Shown here in pieces: positions 56,435-64,000 of a DNA stretch of 64,000 nucleotides (position 1 is the first letter of the stretch; each line of letters begins with the position of its first letter). Under the pieces are notes generated by a model. It did no database searches. It was not told the origin of the DNA and saw only the letters and a program-made list of their open reading frames with translations. The stretch comes from an uncultured Collinsella sp. (GTDB lineage: Bacteria > Actinomycetota > Coriobacteriia > Coriobacteriales > Coriobacteriaceae), in the NCBI GenBank assembly GCA_958437935.1, contig CAUBPS010000008.1, positions 1 through 64,000 on the forward strand, written 5' to 3'. The translations under genes were made by a program, and so were the position numbers.

Positions 56435-56657
56435 GTCTCGATCTGTAACATCTAGCAGCCATTTTTGATCCTAGATGTTACAGATCGAGATGAAATGACC
56501 AGCGGCAACCGTTTGTCTCAATCTGTAACATCTACTCGGCAAATTAGGGTCTAACTGTTACAGATCGAGACAAACCGAAGACACCCGAATCGAAAATCTA
56601 AATCTGTAACACCAGGCCCACTTTTAGCGGCCAAGATGTTACAGATCGAGACAAACC
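56435..56657. repeat. Array of three TCTGTAACATCTA palindromes
   Basis: Three hairpin units at about 56435-56491, 56512-56575 and 56595-56657. Each has a left arm like CTCRATCTGTAACATCTA and a right arm like TAGATGTTACAGATCGAGA, with non-conserved loops of 15-20 bp. The outer arms are highly conserved while loops differ. Units 1 and 2 are joined by a spacer (GATGAAATGACC...CGGCAACC) that recurs between units 4 and 5 on the far side of the hypothetical gene. Confidence 0.88.
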
Positions 56658-56661
56658 AAGA

Positions 56662-56696
56662 ACCACCACAAAGGTGCCCGTCCCCTTTGTGGTGGT
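56662..56696. repeat. ACCACCACAAAGG hairpin element (copy 1)
   Basis: ACCACCACAAAGG and CCTTTGTGGTGGT form a perfect 13-bp stem around TGCCCGTCC. The same element is at 57988-58028, and a one-armed fragment (GACAGGCACCTTTGTGGCGG) at 57805-57824. It directly follows the third palindrome of the array. Confidence 0.85.
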
Positions 56697-57146
56697 CCAG
56701 AGAAGAATCAACCCCGATTAAAAGAGGCGACATCAAGCCCAGTCTACGTTTGGCGATCCCAAGACCCAACGAGAACACAGCGACGAAATCGAGGACCAAC
56801 GATAGCCCGTTCGCACAGATATTGATGGAGATTCAAGACATGGGTGCTGGCTTAAACGGCTTGGCTATCGTACGCCACAACGTTCTCGTCATCGTCCCTG
56901 TCGTTTTTATAGTGCTTATAGTGAAAATAGCGAGTTTAGTGAGAACAGTATTGCGCAAAACTCGTGAACTCAATTATTGACCTCTCGCCCAGAACGAGGG
57001 GAGGCAAATACTCCTATTAGAGATCAAATCGAAGCCCAATAGGGCCTTTTAGCCCCGTCATTTCGAACGATCGCTTTCTTTTGAATATTGTCGTAAGCTG
57101 GTATCATTTATCTTAATGAATGCATACTGTTTGCGAGGTGCCCGCC
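56697..57146. other. Intergenic DNA between repeat array and hypothetical gene
   Basis: No gene is supported here; a 114-codon open frame overlaps the repeats and ends in a low-complexity stretch, so it is rejected. AAGACCCAACGAGAAC (about 56759-56774) recurs near 58049-58064, again beside the ACCACCACAAAGG element, so a longer unit was duplicated. Sequence around 56900-56980 is AT-rich with irregular ATAGTG repeats. The promoter of the gene at 57147 is probably in the AT-rich part near 57080-57120. Confidence 0.45.
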
Positions 57147-57794
57147 GTGAAACGATCCACCTATATCGGCCTGCTCGTCTTAGCGTTTGCAATTACCGCA
57201 GTCGGCGTAGGCATTATCTATCTCGCATTTCTCCCTGCCTCGGCAACGCAGGCGGCGGTTGAAACCGTAAGCTACCCCATCGAAATCCTCACCGATATCG
57301 TCAAACCCGATTCAATCACCGTCGATTTTGACGGTACGCCCGCAGCGCTTGGGGTCAGTAACTATCCCCGAATCGAACTTGGGGCCACGCGCTATACCCA
57401 AGATGAGCAGCTTATCGGCAAGGCAACCAATTTACTCAAAGGCAAGACGTTTAATCGATGGTACGGCGCCGCAATATATCGAGCCAAGAAAGGCCAAATG
57501 GTTGGCGGGTATTATTCGACCCTTGAACTCGATGCGGCAAACGGGAGTAGACTGTGCAGCGTTTCATACGACCCCGGCTACGTGGACAACGAAGGGCCGG
57601 GAGTCTATATCTCGGATGGCAACGTGATCTACGTCATGGCGGGCGATCAGACGGCAGTCGTCAATTTTATGGATCGGTGTACCGAGGATGCCTACGAACA
57701 AACCTGCGAGCCCGATCCGCAGACAGCGCGCGACAGCAGCTCAGCACGCACTTGGCTATTTGACGATGAAATAACCTGGACCCCATCGAAATAA
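57147..57794 (+). CDS. Hypothetical membrane-anchored or secreted protein between repeat arrays
   Basis: A 215-residue protein I do not recognise. A short basic N-terminus and a hydrophobic segment (about 5-28) form an anchor or signal peptide, followed by an extracytoplasmic domain of about 180 residues with YTQDEQLIGKATNLLKGKTFNRWYG and paired cysteines late in the chain (DRCTEDAYEQTCEPD). The GTG at 57147 has a GAGG site with 8-nt spacing; an ATG nine codons upstream has no site. Base composition is lower in GC than its neighbours. Copies of the same palindromic repeats flank it on both sides, so it may have moved as a unit. Confidence 0.6.
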   Translation: MKRSTYIGLLVLAFAITAVGVGIIYLAFLPASATQAAVETVSYPIEILTDIVKPDSITVDFDGTPAALGVSNYPRIELGATRYTQDEQLIGKATNLLKGKTFNRWYGAAIYRAKKGQMVGGYYSTLELDAANGSRLCSVSYDPGYVDNEGPGVYISDGNVIYVMAGDQTAVVNFMDRCTEDAYEQTCEPDPQTARDSSSARTWLFDDEITWTPSK

Positions 57795-57845
57795 GAACCC
57801 GCCGGACAGGCACCTTTGTGGCGGTTTTCGGCTCCGGCGCTCCGC

Positions 57846-57987
57846 TGTCTCAATCTGTAACAGCTAGCGGCCCTTTTGGGTCCTTGGTGTTACAGATTGA
57901 GATGAAATGACCGACGGCAACCGTTTGTCTAAATCTGTAACAACTACTCGGCAAATTGGGGCTTAGATGTTACAGATCGAGATAAAC
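57846..57987. repeat. Array of two TCTGTAACATCTA palindromes
   Basis: Two hairpin units at about 57846-57903 and 57923-57987 with the same arms as the array at 56435. The spacer GATGAAATGACCGACGGCAACC matches the spacer between units 1 and 2 of that array with few changes, so the two arrays share a duplicated block of about 140 bp. Confidence 0.88.
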
Positions 57988-58028
57988 GGGACCACCACAA
58001 AGGTGCCTGTCCCCTTTGTGGTGGTCCC
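57988..58028. repeat. ACCACCACAAAGG hairpin element (copy 2)
   Basis: GGGACCACCACAAAGG and CCTTTGTGGTGGTCCC form a perfect 16-bp stem around TGCCTGTCC. It adjoins the last palindrome of the array and is followed by TCTTTTTTAG, so on the + strand it could terminate transcription of the hypothetical gene. Confidence 0.85.
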
Positions 58029-58075
58029 AGTCTTTTTTAGCGCCCCTCAAGACCCAACGAGAACGCAGGAATGTA

Positions 58076-58149
58076 GCCCGGGGCTTACCCTTTCCCGAAC
58101 GCGACCCTCGCGAAGCGCGTGAGCGGGCGGGAAAGGGTAAGCCCCGGGC
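58076..58149. repeat. 21-bp perfect inverted repeat after the aconitase-like gene
   Basis: GCCCGGGGCTTACCCTTTCC (58076 on) and its reverse complement ending at 58149 pair over 21 bp around a GC-rich 32-bp loop that can itself fold. It begins 15 bp past the stop of the hydratase on the - strand. No T-run follows, so it would be an unusual terminator or an mRNA-end stabiliser. Confidence 0.75.
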
Positions 58150-58164
58150 GGACAATTAAGTGCG

Positions 58165-60465
58165 TTACTCGGCAGCGACCTTGAACTTGTTGTAGTTGAT
58201 CAAGCAGCCGGCCTTGACGATGGCACGCTCCTCGGCCGTTATATCGGCGATGTAGAGCTCAATCTGCTCGACCGCACCGTCGGCACACACCACGTAGGCA
58301 GCAATGTTCTTGAGGTCGCCATCGAGCGCGGCACGGATACCCGGCACAAAGACGTAGTCGCCCACCTCAAAGTTGGGCTCGGCCTCCATCTGGAAGGGCA
58401 CCATGCCCCAATTCATCACGTTGGAGCGATAGCGCTTGGTGGCGTACTCGTGGACGATGTTGGCCAGGCCGCCGATCACGCGCTGGCAGCTCGCAGCCTG
58501 CTCGCGGGCAGAACCGTCGCCCGGCTTCTTGGCGTAGAGCATGGAGCCGTACTCGGTCGCCTTGGCATCGGCCGCGACACCCGCGCCGGCCAGCGCCTCA
58601 AACACACCAGCAAGCTCGGCATCGAGCGCCGCCAGGTCGCCTGCGGACTCACCGGCAACGCGGCGCTTTTCCACCGCATCGACCTCCTTGGAGCGGCCCA
58701 CGTAGGCCGGATCGCGACGGCTGAGCGTAAACTCGGCCAGGCCCAGCGGGTTGGAGCGGAAGGAGCTCGTCTCGCCCGAGGGAATGAGTTCGTCGGTCGT
58801 GGTGACCGGGTCCATGATCTTGGAGCATACCTTGAGCAGGATATCGTCGCAGAGCGGCTCCATCGCGGGCCATGGCTTGATGTTGGGACCCTCGACCAGC
58901 TCGTCGGCAGGCTCAGCCTTGCCAAAGCCCCAGTACACGCGCTTTTTGTACGGCGCGTCGTCGAAGGTGTACTCGCAGGCCTCGTCCCAGGTCTCCTCGG
59001 GCAGGTCGGTCGCCGGCGTCAGGATGCCGCCGTTGGCCGCCGTCGCCGCAATGGAGCGGGCGTCCATCAGGGCCACGGCGCTCAGCTGGCCGTTACCCGG
59101 CTTGGAACCCTCACGATTGGGGAAGTTGCGCGTGGTGTGGCGGATGGACAGGCCGTTGTTGGCAGGCGTGTCTCCGGCACCGAAACACGGGCCACAGAAC
59201 GCCGTGCGCACAATCGCGCCGGCCTCCATGAGGTCGTAGATGTAGCCGCGGCGCGTGAGCTCGAGCGCCACGGGCTGGCTCGTGGGATAGACCGACAGCG
59301 AGAACTCGCCGCAGCCGGTGTTGGCGCCCTTGAGCACGCGGGCCGCCTGCACCACGGAATCGTAGTTGCCGCCCGAGCAGCCGGCGATGACGCCCTGCTG
59401 CACGTGCAGCTTGCCGTCGACGATCTTGTCGAGCAGGCTGAAGTGCGTCTTGCCCTCGCCGATCTTGGCGGCCTCGAGCTCAACCTCGTGCAGGATATCC
59501 TCGAGGTTCTCGTTGAGCTCGTCGATCTCAAAGCCGTTGGAAGGATGGAACGGCAGAGCGATCATAGGTTTAATGCTCGACAGGTCGACCTCGACACAGC
59601 CGTCGTAGTAGGCGACGTCGGCGGGCTTGAGCTCGCGATAGTCTTCGCCGCGGCCGTGCATGGTCAAAAACGCGTGCGTGTCCTCGTCGGTAGCCCAAAT
59701 GGAGGAGAGGCAGGTGGTCTCGGTGGTCATGACGTCGACGCCGTTGCGGTAGTCGGTCGTCATGCTCGCGATGCCGGGGCCCACGAACTCCATGACCTTG
59801 TTCTTGACGTAGCCCTTGGCAAAGACGGCGCGGATGATGGCGAGCGCCACGTCATGCGGGCCGACGCCGGGGCGCGGGGCACCCGTGAGGTAGATGGCCA
59901 CGACGCCGGGATAGGCGACGTCGTAGGTGTCGCGCAGCAACTGCTTGGCCAGCTCGCCGCCGCCCTCGCCCACGGCCATGGTGCCCAGGGCGCCGTAGCG
60001 GGTGTGCGAGTCGGAGCCCAGGATCATCTTGCCGCAACCGGCGAAGTTCTCGCGCATAAAGGAGTGGATAACGGCGATGTGGGGCGGGACGAAGATGCCG
60101 CCGTACTTCTTGGCAGCCGAGAGGCCAAAGACGTGGTCGTCCTCGTTGATGGTGCCGCCCACGGCGCACAGCGAGTTGTGGCAGTTGGTGAGCACGTAGG
60201 GCAGCGGGAACTGTTCCATGCCCGAGGCGCGCGCCGTCTGGATGATGCCGACGAAAGTGATGTCGTGGCTCGCCATGGCGTCGAAGCGAATCTTGAGTGC
60301 CTCGGGGTCGCCCGACGTGTTATGTGCCTGAAGAATCGAATAAGCGATGGTGCCGCGCTTGGCATCCTCGGGCGTCTGCGCAATGCCGCGCTCTGCAGCC
60401 TTGGCCGCCGGCACAACCTCGTTGCCGTTACGCAGGTAGATGCCGTCCTCGTACAGCTTGACCAT
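58165..60465 (-). CDS. Aconitase-family hydratase (YbhJ-like)
   Basis: A 766-residue member of the aconitase superfamily. The features are TNCHNSLCAVGGTINEDDHVFG, GSDSHTRYGALGTMAVGEGGGE, TTETTCLSSIWATDED, and AGCSGGNYDSV; the CGPCFG motif (FCGPCFGAGD) supplies two of the three cysteines of the 4Fe-4S cluster and AGCSGG the third. The swivel domain is at the C-terminus. The overall order resembles E. coli YbhJ more than citrate-cycle AcnA/AcnB, so the substrate may be a different hydroxyacid. The ATG at 60465 has a GGGAG site. Apparently monocistronic. Confidence 0.85.
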   Translation of the reverse strand: MVKLYEDGIYLRNGNEVVPAAKAAERGIAQTPEDAKRGTIAYSILQAHNTSGDPEALKIRFDAMASHDITFVGIIQTARASGMEQFPLPYVLTNCHNSLCAVGGTINEDDHVFGLSAAKKYGGIFVPPHIAVIHSFMRENFAGCGKMILGSDSHTRYGALGTMAVGEGGGELAKQLLRDTYDVAYPGVVAIYLTGAPRPGVGPHDVALAIIRAVFAKGYVKNKVMEFVGPGIASMTTDYRNGVDVMTTETTCLSSIWATDEDTHAFLTMHGRGEDYRELKPADVAYYDGCVEVDLSSIKPMIALPFHPSNGFEIDELNENLEDILHEVELEAAKIGEGKTHFSLLDKIVDGKLHVQQGVIAGCSGGNYDSVVQAARVLKGANTGCGEFSLSVYPTSQPVALELTRRGYIYDLMEAGAIVRTAFCGPCFGAGDTPANNGLSIRHTTRNFPNREGSKPGNGQLSAVALMDARSIAATAANGGILTPATDLPEETWDEACEYTFDDAPYKKRVYWGFGKAEPADELVEGPNIKPWPAMEPLCDDILLKVCSKIMDPVTTTDELIPSGETSSFRSNPLGLAEFTLSRRDPAYVGRSKEVDAVEKRRVAGESAGDLAALDAELAGVFEALAGAGVAADAKATEYGSMLYAKKPGDGSAREQAASCQRVIGGLANIVHEYATKRYRSNVMNWGMVPFQMEAEPNFEVGDYVFVPGIRAALDGDLKNIAAYVVCADGAVEQIELYIADITAEERAIVKAGCLINYNKFKVAAE

Positions 60466-60602
60466 TCTGTCTCCCACTCTGCCCGAAAACTCGGGCGCAT
60501 AGCATACATTCGTTCAATATCGTGCCATAGAACAATTGCCAGCGGGTTACGAATCTCGGCGTTCACTTTATCTCAGTAAAGCACAGGGCGGTATTGGTGC
60601 GA

Positions 60603-60703
60603 GGAGTGTCCCAAGGTGCCGGCACAAAAGGAACGTCCCCAAGTGCCAAGTATCGCAAGAGTGTCCCCTTTGACTAGTCATTTAAGAACGTCCCCAATGA
60701 CTA
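60603..60703. repeat. Two adjacent partial palindromic elements
   Basis: At 60603-60649 a copy of the GGAGTGTCCC...AAAAGGAACGTCCCC element, related to 19108-19155 (inner arms GGTGCCGGCAC / AAGTGCC differ). At 60671-60703 lies TGACTAGTCATTTAAGAACG followed by TCCCCAATGACTA, the right half of the GTCATTGGGGACGTTCTT palindrome; the left half has decayed to GTGTCCCCTT. No gene is seen in the 60466-60825 gap. Confidence 0.7.
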
Positions 60704-60737
60704 CCCATAACAACGCCGATGTTTTGGCAGCGACAGC

Positions 60738-60780
60738 AAAAACCCGCCAGAGCTGAAAGGCAGATTGCCGCTCTGGCGGG
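60738..60780 (-). terminator. Terminator of the dnaK-grpE-dnaJ-hspR operon
   Basis: On the - strand CCCGCCAGAGC pairs with GCTCTGGCGGG and is followed by TTTTTGC. It lies 46 bp past the hspR stop. Confidence 0.88.
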
Positions 60781-60825
60781 CTTGCAGCGTCGGCCGGTTA
60801 CGGCGTTTGGTAAAACGCCGAAACC

Positions 60826-61242
60826 CTAAAGACCTCCTCCGGCGCCCAAAAGCTTGCGCATGACTTGCTCGGGGTTGACTGAACCGTCGCGCGGGGCCAG
60901 GGCGGTAATCTTCTTCTGCATCTTGTACTCGTGCAGCTCTTCCTCGAGCTGGCGCACGCGGGCGCGGAGCTTCTCGTTCTCGCGCTCGCGCTCCTCGGCA
61001 CGCTCCTTCATATCGAGGATACGCACCACGCCGGCGAGGTTGATGCCCTCGTCGGTGAGCTGGTTGATGAGCTCCAGGCGCTCGATATCGGCACGCGAGT
61101 ACAGGCGCGTGTTACCGCCCGAGCGCTGGGGGTTCACCAGGCCCTTGGACTCGTAGACGCGCAGGGTCTGCGGGTGCATGCCGGTCAGCTCGGCCGCCAC
61201 GCTGATCATGTACAGCGGTTTGTTCCTATTGTCCTCGGCCAT
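60826..61242 (-). CDS. hspR: HspR-type MerR-family heat-shock repressor
   Basis: A 138-residue MerR-fold protein. The winged helix-turn-helix (about 8-75) reads YMISVAAELTGMHPQTLRVYESKGLVNPQRSGGNTRLYSRADIERL, the HspR type, then a long charged coiled coil (about 85-115) and a short C-terminus. It lacks the metal-binding cysteines of metal-responsive MerR proteins. It ends the dnaK operon, as in Streptomyces and Mycobacterium, where HspR represses that operon with DnaK as co-repressor. The ATG at 61242 is ten codons inside the longest frame. Confidence 0.93.
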   Translation of the reverse strand: MAEDNRNKPLYMISVAAELTGMHPQTLRVYESKGLVNPQRSGGNTRLYSRADIERLELINQLTDEGINLAGVVRILDMKERAEERERENEKLRARVRQLEEELHEYKMQKKITALAPRDGSVNPEQVMRKLLGAGGGL

Positions 61243-61305
61243 ACTCACAGACCCCTTCTTAATCAACCTCATCCCAAAGCGGCTTTCCCGCCTCGGGCTC
61301 CATTT

Positions 61306-62271
61306 TTAATACGTCGCCTTGTAACGGTTGACCTTCTCGCGATAGTCGCGTGTGTCGGCCTCGCGCAACTTGGTCATGGCCTCGCGCTCGTCGTCGGACA
61401 GGTTCGTGGGAACCTGCACCTTAATCTCGACGAGCAGCGCACCGGTGCGACCGCGATGCTTGACGTCGGGCGCACCCATTTCCTTAAAGCGGAACTTCTT
61501 GCCCGCCTGGGTACCCGCGGGCACCTTCAGACGAACCGTCGCGCCGCCGGGCGTGGGTACGTCAACCGTGCAGCCGAGCGCCGCCTCGTAGACCGAGACC
61601 GGCACCTCCATGGTCACGTCGGCACCTTTACGCTTAAACAGCGGGTGCTCCTCCACATGCGTGGTCACGACCAGGTCGCCGCGCTCGCCTCCGGCAACGC
61701 CGTACTCGCCGCGGCGTTTGTAACGCAATTTGCCGCCGTCGACCGCACCCGCAGGCACCGAGACCGTGATGGTCTGCTGCTCGCCCGTCGAGGGAATGCG
61801 GTAGGTGACCTTGTGCGTCACGCCGCGGAACGCGTCCTCGGCCGTTACGTCGACAGTCAGCGACAGGTCGCCGCCCTTGCGCGCGCGGTTGCGGCCCGCG
61901 CCCGCACCGGCAGCGCCCGCAGCCCCGGCAAAGCCCGAGCCCCAATCGCTGCCCCAGGCGCCGTTGCCACTAAAGATGCTGTCGAAGATATCGCCCCAGC
62001 CGCTCGCGCCGGCACCGGCGCCGTAGCCGCCGCTATACGCGCCGCCCGCACCCGGCATGCCGCCGAACATGAGCATCTGGTCGTACTCTTTGCGCTTCTT
62101 CTCGTCCGAAAGCGTCTCGTAGGCCTCGCTAATCTCCTTAAACTTGGCCTCGTCGCCGCCGGCATCGGGGTGATATTTTTGCGCGAGCTTGCGAAACGCG
62201 CTCTTGATCTCTTTGTCGGAGGCGCTCTTGGATACGCCCAGGATGTCATAGAAGGTTTTGCCTGCAGCCAT
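61306..62271 (-). CDS. dnaJ: J-domain co-chaperone, zinc-finger-less (CbpA/DnaJ class B)
   Basis: A 321-residue Hsp40. The J domain (1-70) has YDILGVSKSASDKEIKSAFRKLAQKYHPDAGG with the essential HPD. A Gly-rich stretch (about 80-150) follows, then the two C-terminal beta-barrel domains (LRYKRRGEYGVAGGERGDLVV). The four CxxCxGxG zinc repeats of class A DnaJ are absent, so it is class B. It stimulates DnaK ATPase. The ATG at 62271 has a GGAG site. It lies between grpE and hspR, with a strong hairpin separating it from grpE. Confidence 0.94.
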   Translation of the reverse strand: MAAGKTFYDILGVSKSASDKEIKSAFRKLAQKYHPDAGGDEAKFKEISEAYETLSDEKKRKEYDQMLMFGGMPGAGGAYSGGYGAGAGASGWGDIFDSIFSGNGAWGSDWGSGFAGAAGAAGAGAGRNRARKGGDLSLTVDVTAEDAFRGVTHKVTYRIPSTGEQQTITVSVPAGAVDGGKLRYKRRGEYGVAGGERGDLVVTTHVEEHPLFKRKGADVTMEVPVSVYEAALGCTVDVPTPGGATVRLKVPAGTQAGKKFRFKEMGAPDVKHRGRTGALLVEIKVQVPTNLSDDEREAMTKLREADTRDYREKVNRYKATY

Positions 62272-62344
62272 CGTAGCTCCTCTCCTGTTACGCCCGCCGT
62301 CCATGCAGACGACGGCTCATGCTTTCATATGGCACTAGGCCAGA

Positions 62345-62374
62345 AAGGGCCCCGGGTGTTGCCCCGGGGCCCTT
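62345..62374 (-). terminator. Strong hairpin between grpE and dnaJ
   Basis: AAGGGCCCCGGG and CCCGGGGCCCTT form a perfect 12-bp GC stem; on the - strand it is followed by TCTGG rather than a long T-run. It may partially terminate or process the operon mRNA, reducing dnaJ-hspR relative to dnaK-grpE. Confidence 0.6.
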
Positions 62375-62379
62375 CTCAA

Positions 62380-63222
62380 TTACTCCTCGGTGCTCTCGGC
62401 CGTATCGGCCGCGGCATCCTCGGGCGCCGCTTCGGGCTCCGGTGCGGGGCGCTTCTCGCCACCGTAGGTCACCGTCACCATCGCGGAGCGCAGGATGCGG
62501 TCCGCCATGCGGTAGCCCTTCTGGTACACGTCGTTGACGGTCTCGTCGTACTGCGATGCGTCCTCGACACGCCCCACGGCCTGGTGCTCGAGCGGATCGA
62601 ACGCCTCGCCCTTGGGGTCGATGGGCTCAACGCCCTCGTGCGCAAACACGTCGAGCAGCTTGGCATGCACTGCGTCAACGCCATCGACGAACTGCTTAAA
62701 ATCGTCGGAAAGCTCCTGGCTACGGGCATGGTCGATTGCACGCTCGATATCGTCAACCACCGGCAGCAGCGCAGTGACGAGCTTCTCGGTCGCGCGCTCG
62801 CGCTCGGCGATGCGCTCGTTGGCGGTGCGGCGACGGAAGTTCTCCCAGTCGGCCTGTAGACGGGCGGTGCGCTCGGTGGCGTCCTTTGCCTTGTCCTCGG
62901 CGGCCTTCTGAGCCTCTGCCGCAGCATCGAGCTCGTTACGCACGTCGGCAAGCTCCTTTTGGGCCTGCTCGAACTTGAGCTTAAAGTCGTTGTCGGCGGC
63001 TTCCTCACCGGCGCGGATAGCGGCTTCCACCATCTCGTCCTCGGTCATCGTCGCCTCCTTGTTGGTATCCTCTACCTGGTTCTCGGCAGCCTCGGCGGCC
63101 TCGGCCTCGTTGGCCTCGGTATCGTCGACGGCCTCTACGGGAATCTTCACGTCCTTCTCCTTGGAGTCAACAGGGGCGGCGCCAGCGGCAGCCGCCTCCG
63201 TGCGAGCTTTACGGGCGGACAT
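62380..63222 (-). CDS. grpE: Nucleotide exchange factor GrpE
   Basis: A 280-residue GrpE, longer than usual because of an acidic Ala/Glu-rich N-terminal extension (about 1-75). The long dimer helix (about 80-135) leads to the conserved WENFRRRTANERIAERERA, then KFVDGVDAVHAKL-type core and the C-terminal beta domain with FDPLEHQAV and GYRMADRILRSAMVTV. It releases ADP from DnaK. It starts 2 bp after the dnaK stop, so translation is coupled. Confidence 0.95.
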   Translation of the reverse strand: MSARKARTEAAAAGAAPVDSKEKDVKIPVEAVDDTEANEAEAAEAAENQVEDTNKEATMTEDEMVEAAIRAGEEAADNDFKLKFEQAQKELADVRNELDAAAEAQKAAEDKAKDATERTARLQADWENFRRRTANERIAERERATEKLVTALLPVVDDIERAIDHARSQELSDDFKQFVDGVDAVHAKLLDVFAHEGVEPIDPKGEAFDPLEHQAVGRVEDASQYDETVNDVYQKGYRMADRILRSAMVTVTYGGEKRPAPEPEAAPEDAAADTAESTEE

Positions 63223-63224
63223 GA

Positions 63225-64000
<776 letters not shown>

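Noticed and set aside
56551..56799. Open frame on the - strand sharing DHHKGD and HLCGG with one at 57970-58155
   Set aside because: The shared residues are just the translation of the ACCACCACAAAGG hairpin present in both places.
56636..56980. A 114-codon open frame on the + strand between clpB and the orphan gene
   Set aside because: It begins inside a palindrome unit, runs through a second repeat, has no ribosome site and ends in low-complexity sequence.
56435..57987. The palindrome arrays as a CRISPR array
   Set aside because: Units are inverted hairpins with unequal spacing and a duplicated spacer block; there are no regular unique spacers and no cas genes.

Overview
The window reads as chromosome of an anaerobic, high-GC Actinomycetota of the class Coriobacteriia, most like Collinsella. 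The pointers are: an FHA/PP2C/RodA/PBP/PknB block in actinobacterial order, a dnaK-grpE-dnaJ-hspR heat-shock operon, a long pyruvate:ferredoxin oxidoreductase, HypA, a mannose-type PTS, and a strong preference for C or G at third codon positions. Genus assignment is inference from gene content, not a database match.

Layout. 0.2-8.9 kb: a metallophosphoesterase, then two separate LytS-like kinase / LytTR regulator pairs with a glycosyltransferase, an Atg22-like MFS transporter and a PlcC-like zinc phospholipase between them. 8.9-18.7 kb: amidohydrolase, APC permease, a secreted C39-like peptidase, carbamate kinase and nifJ. 19.1-22.8 kb: a compact three-gene operon (secreted Gly/Ser-rich protein, Ser/Thr kinase, FHA protein). 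23.0-27.9 kb: recR, ybaB and dnaX, with a small membrane protein and a DUF2442/DUF4160 pair between ybaB and dnaX. 28.0-39.1 kb: the growth and division signalling block, containing a membrane kinase, FhaA, FhaB, a PstP-type phosphatase, a single-gene RodA/FtsW-PBP2 fusion and PASTA kinase PknB. 39.3-43 kb: tRNA-Arg(CCT) with a duplicated 3' end, then manXYZ plus DUF956. 43.2-48.4 kb: hypA, a 925-residue Fe-S/flavin oxidoreductase, a divergent TetR regulator and a DUF5692 membrane protein. 48.6-53.3 kb: a membrane-anchored hypothetical protein, a DUF4143-type ATPase and an IS110-family element. 53.3-64 kb: clpB, a hypothetical protein set between palindrome arrays, an aconitase-family hydratase, and hspR-dnaJ-grpE-dnaK (dnaK is cut by the window edge).

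How the parts relate. The 28-39 kb block should couple phosphorylation state (PknB and the second kinase, opposed by PP2C, read by FHA proteins) to peptidoglycan elongation by the fused SEDS-PBP enzyme. nifJ, arcC, the PTS and the oxidoreductase fit fermentative energy metabolism. clpB and the dnaK operon form the chaperone set, with HspR the likely repressor.

The most unusual non-coding content is a set of intergenic palindromic repeats. One family is built on TCTGTAACATCTA arms and forms arrays on both sides of one hypothetical gene. A second has GTCATTGGGGACGTTCTT arms and occurs at four loci. A third has GGAGTGTCCC / GGAACGTCCC motifs. The IS110 element carries a structured leader that could encode a bridge RNA.
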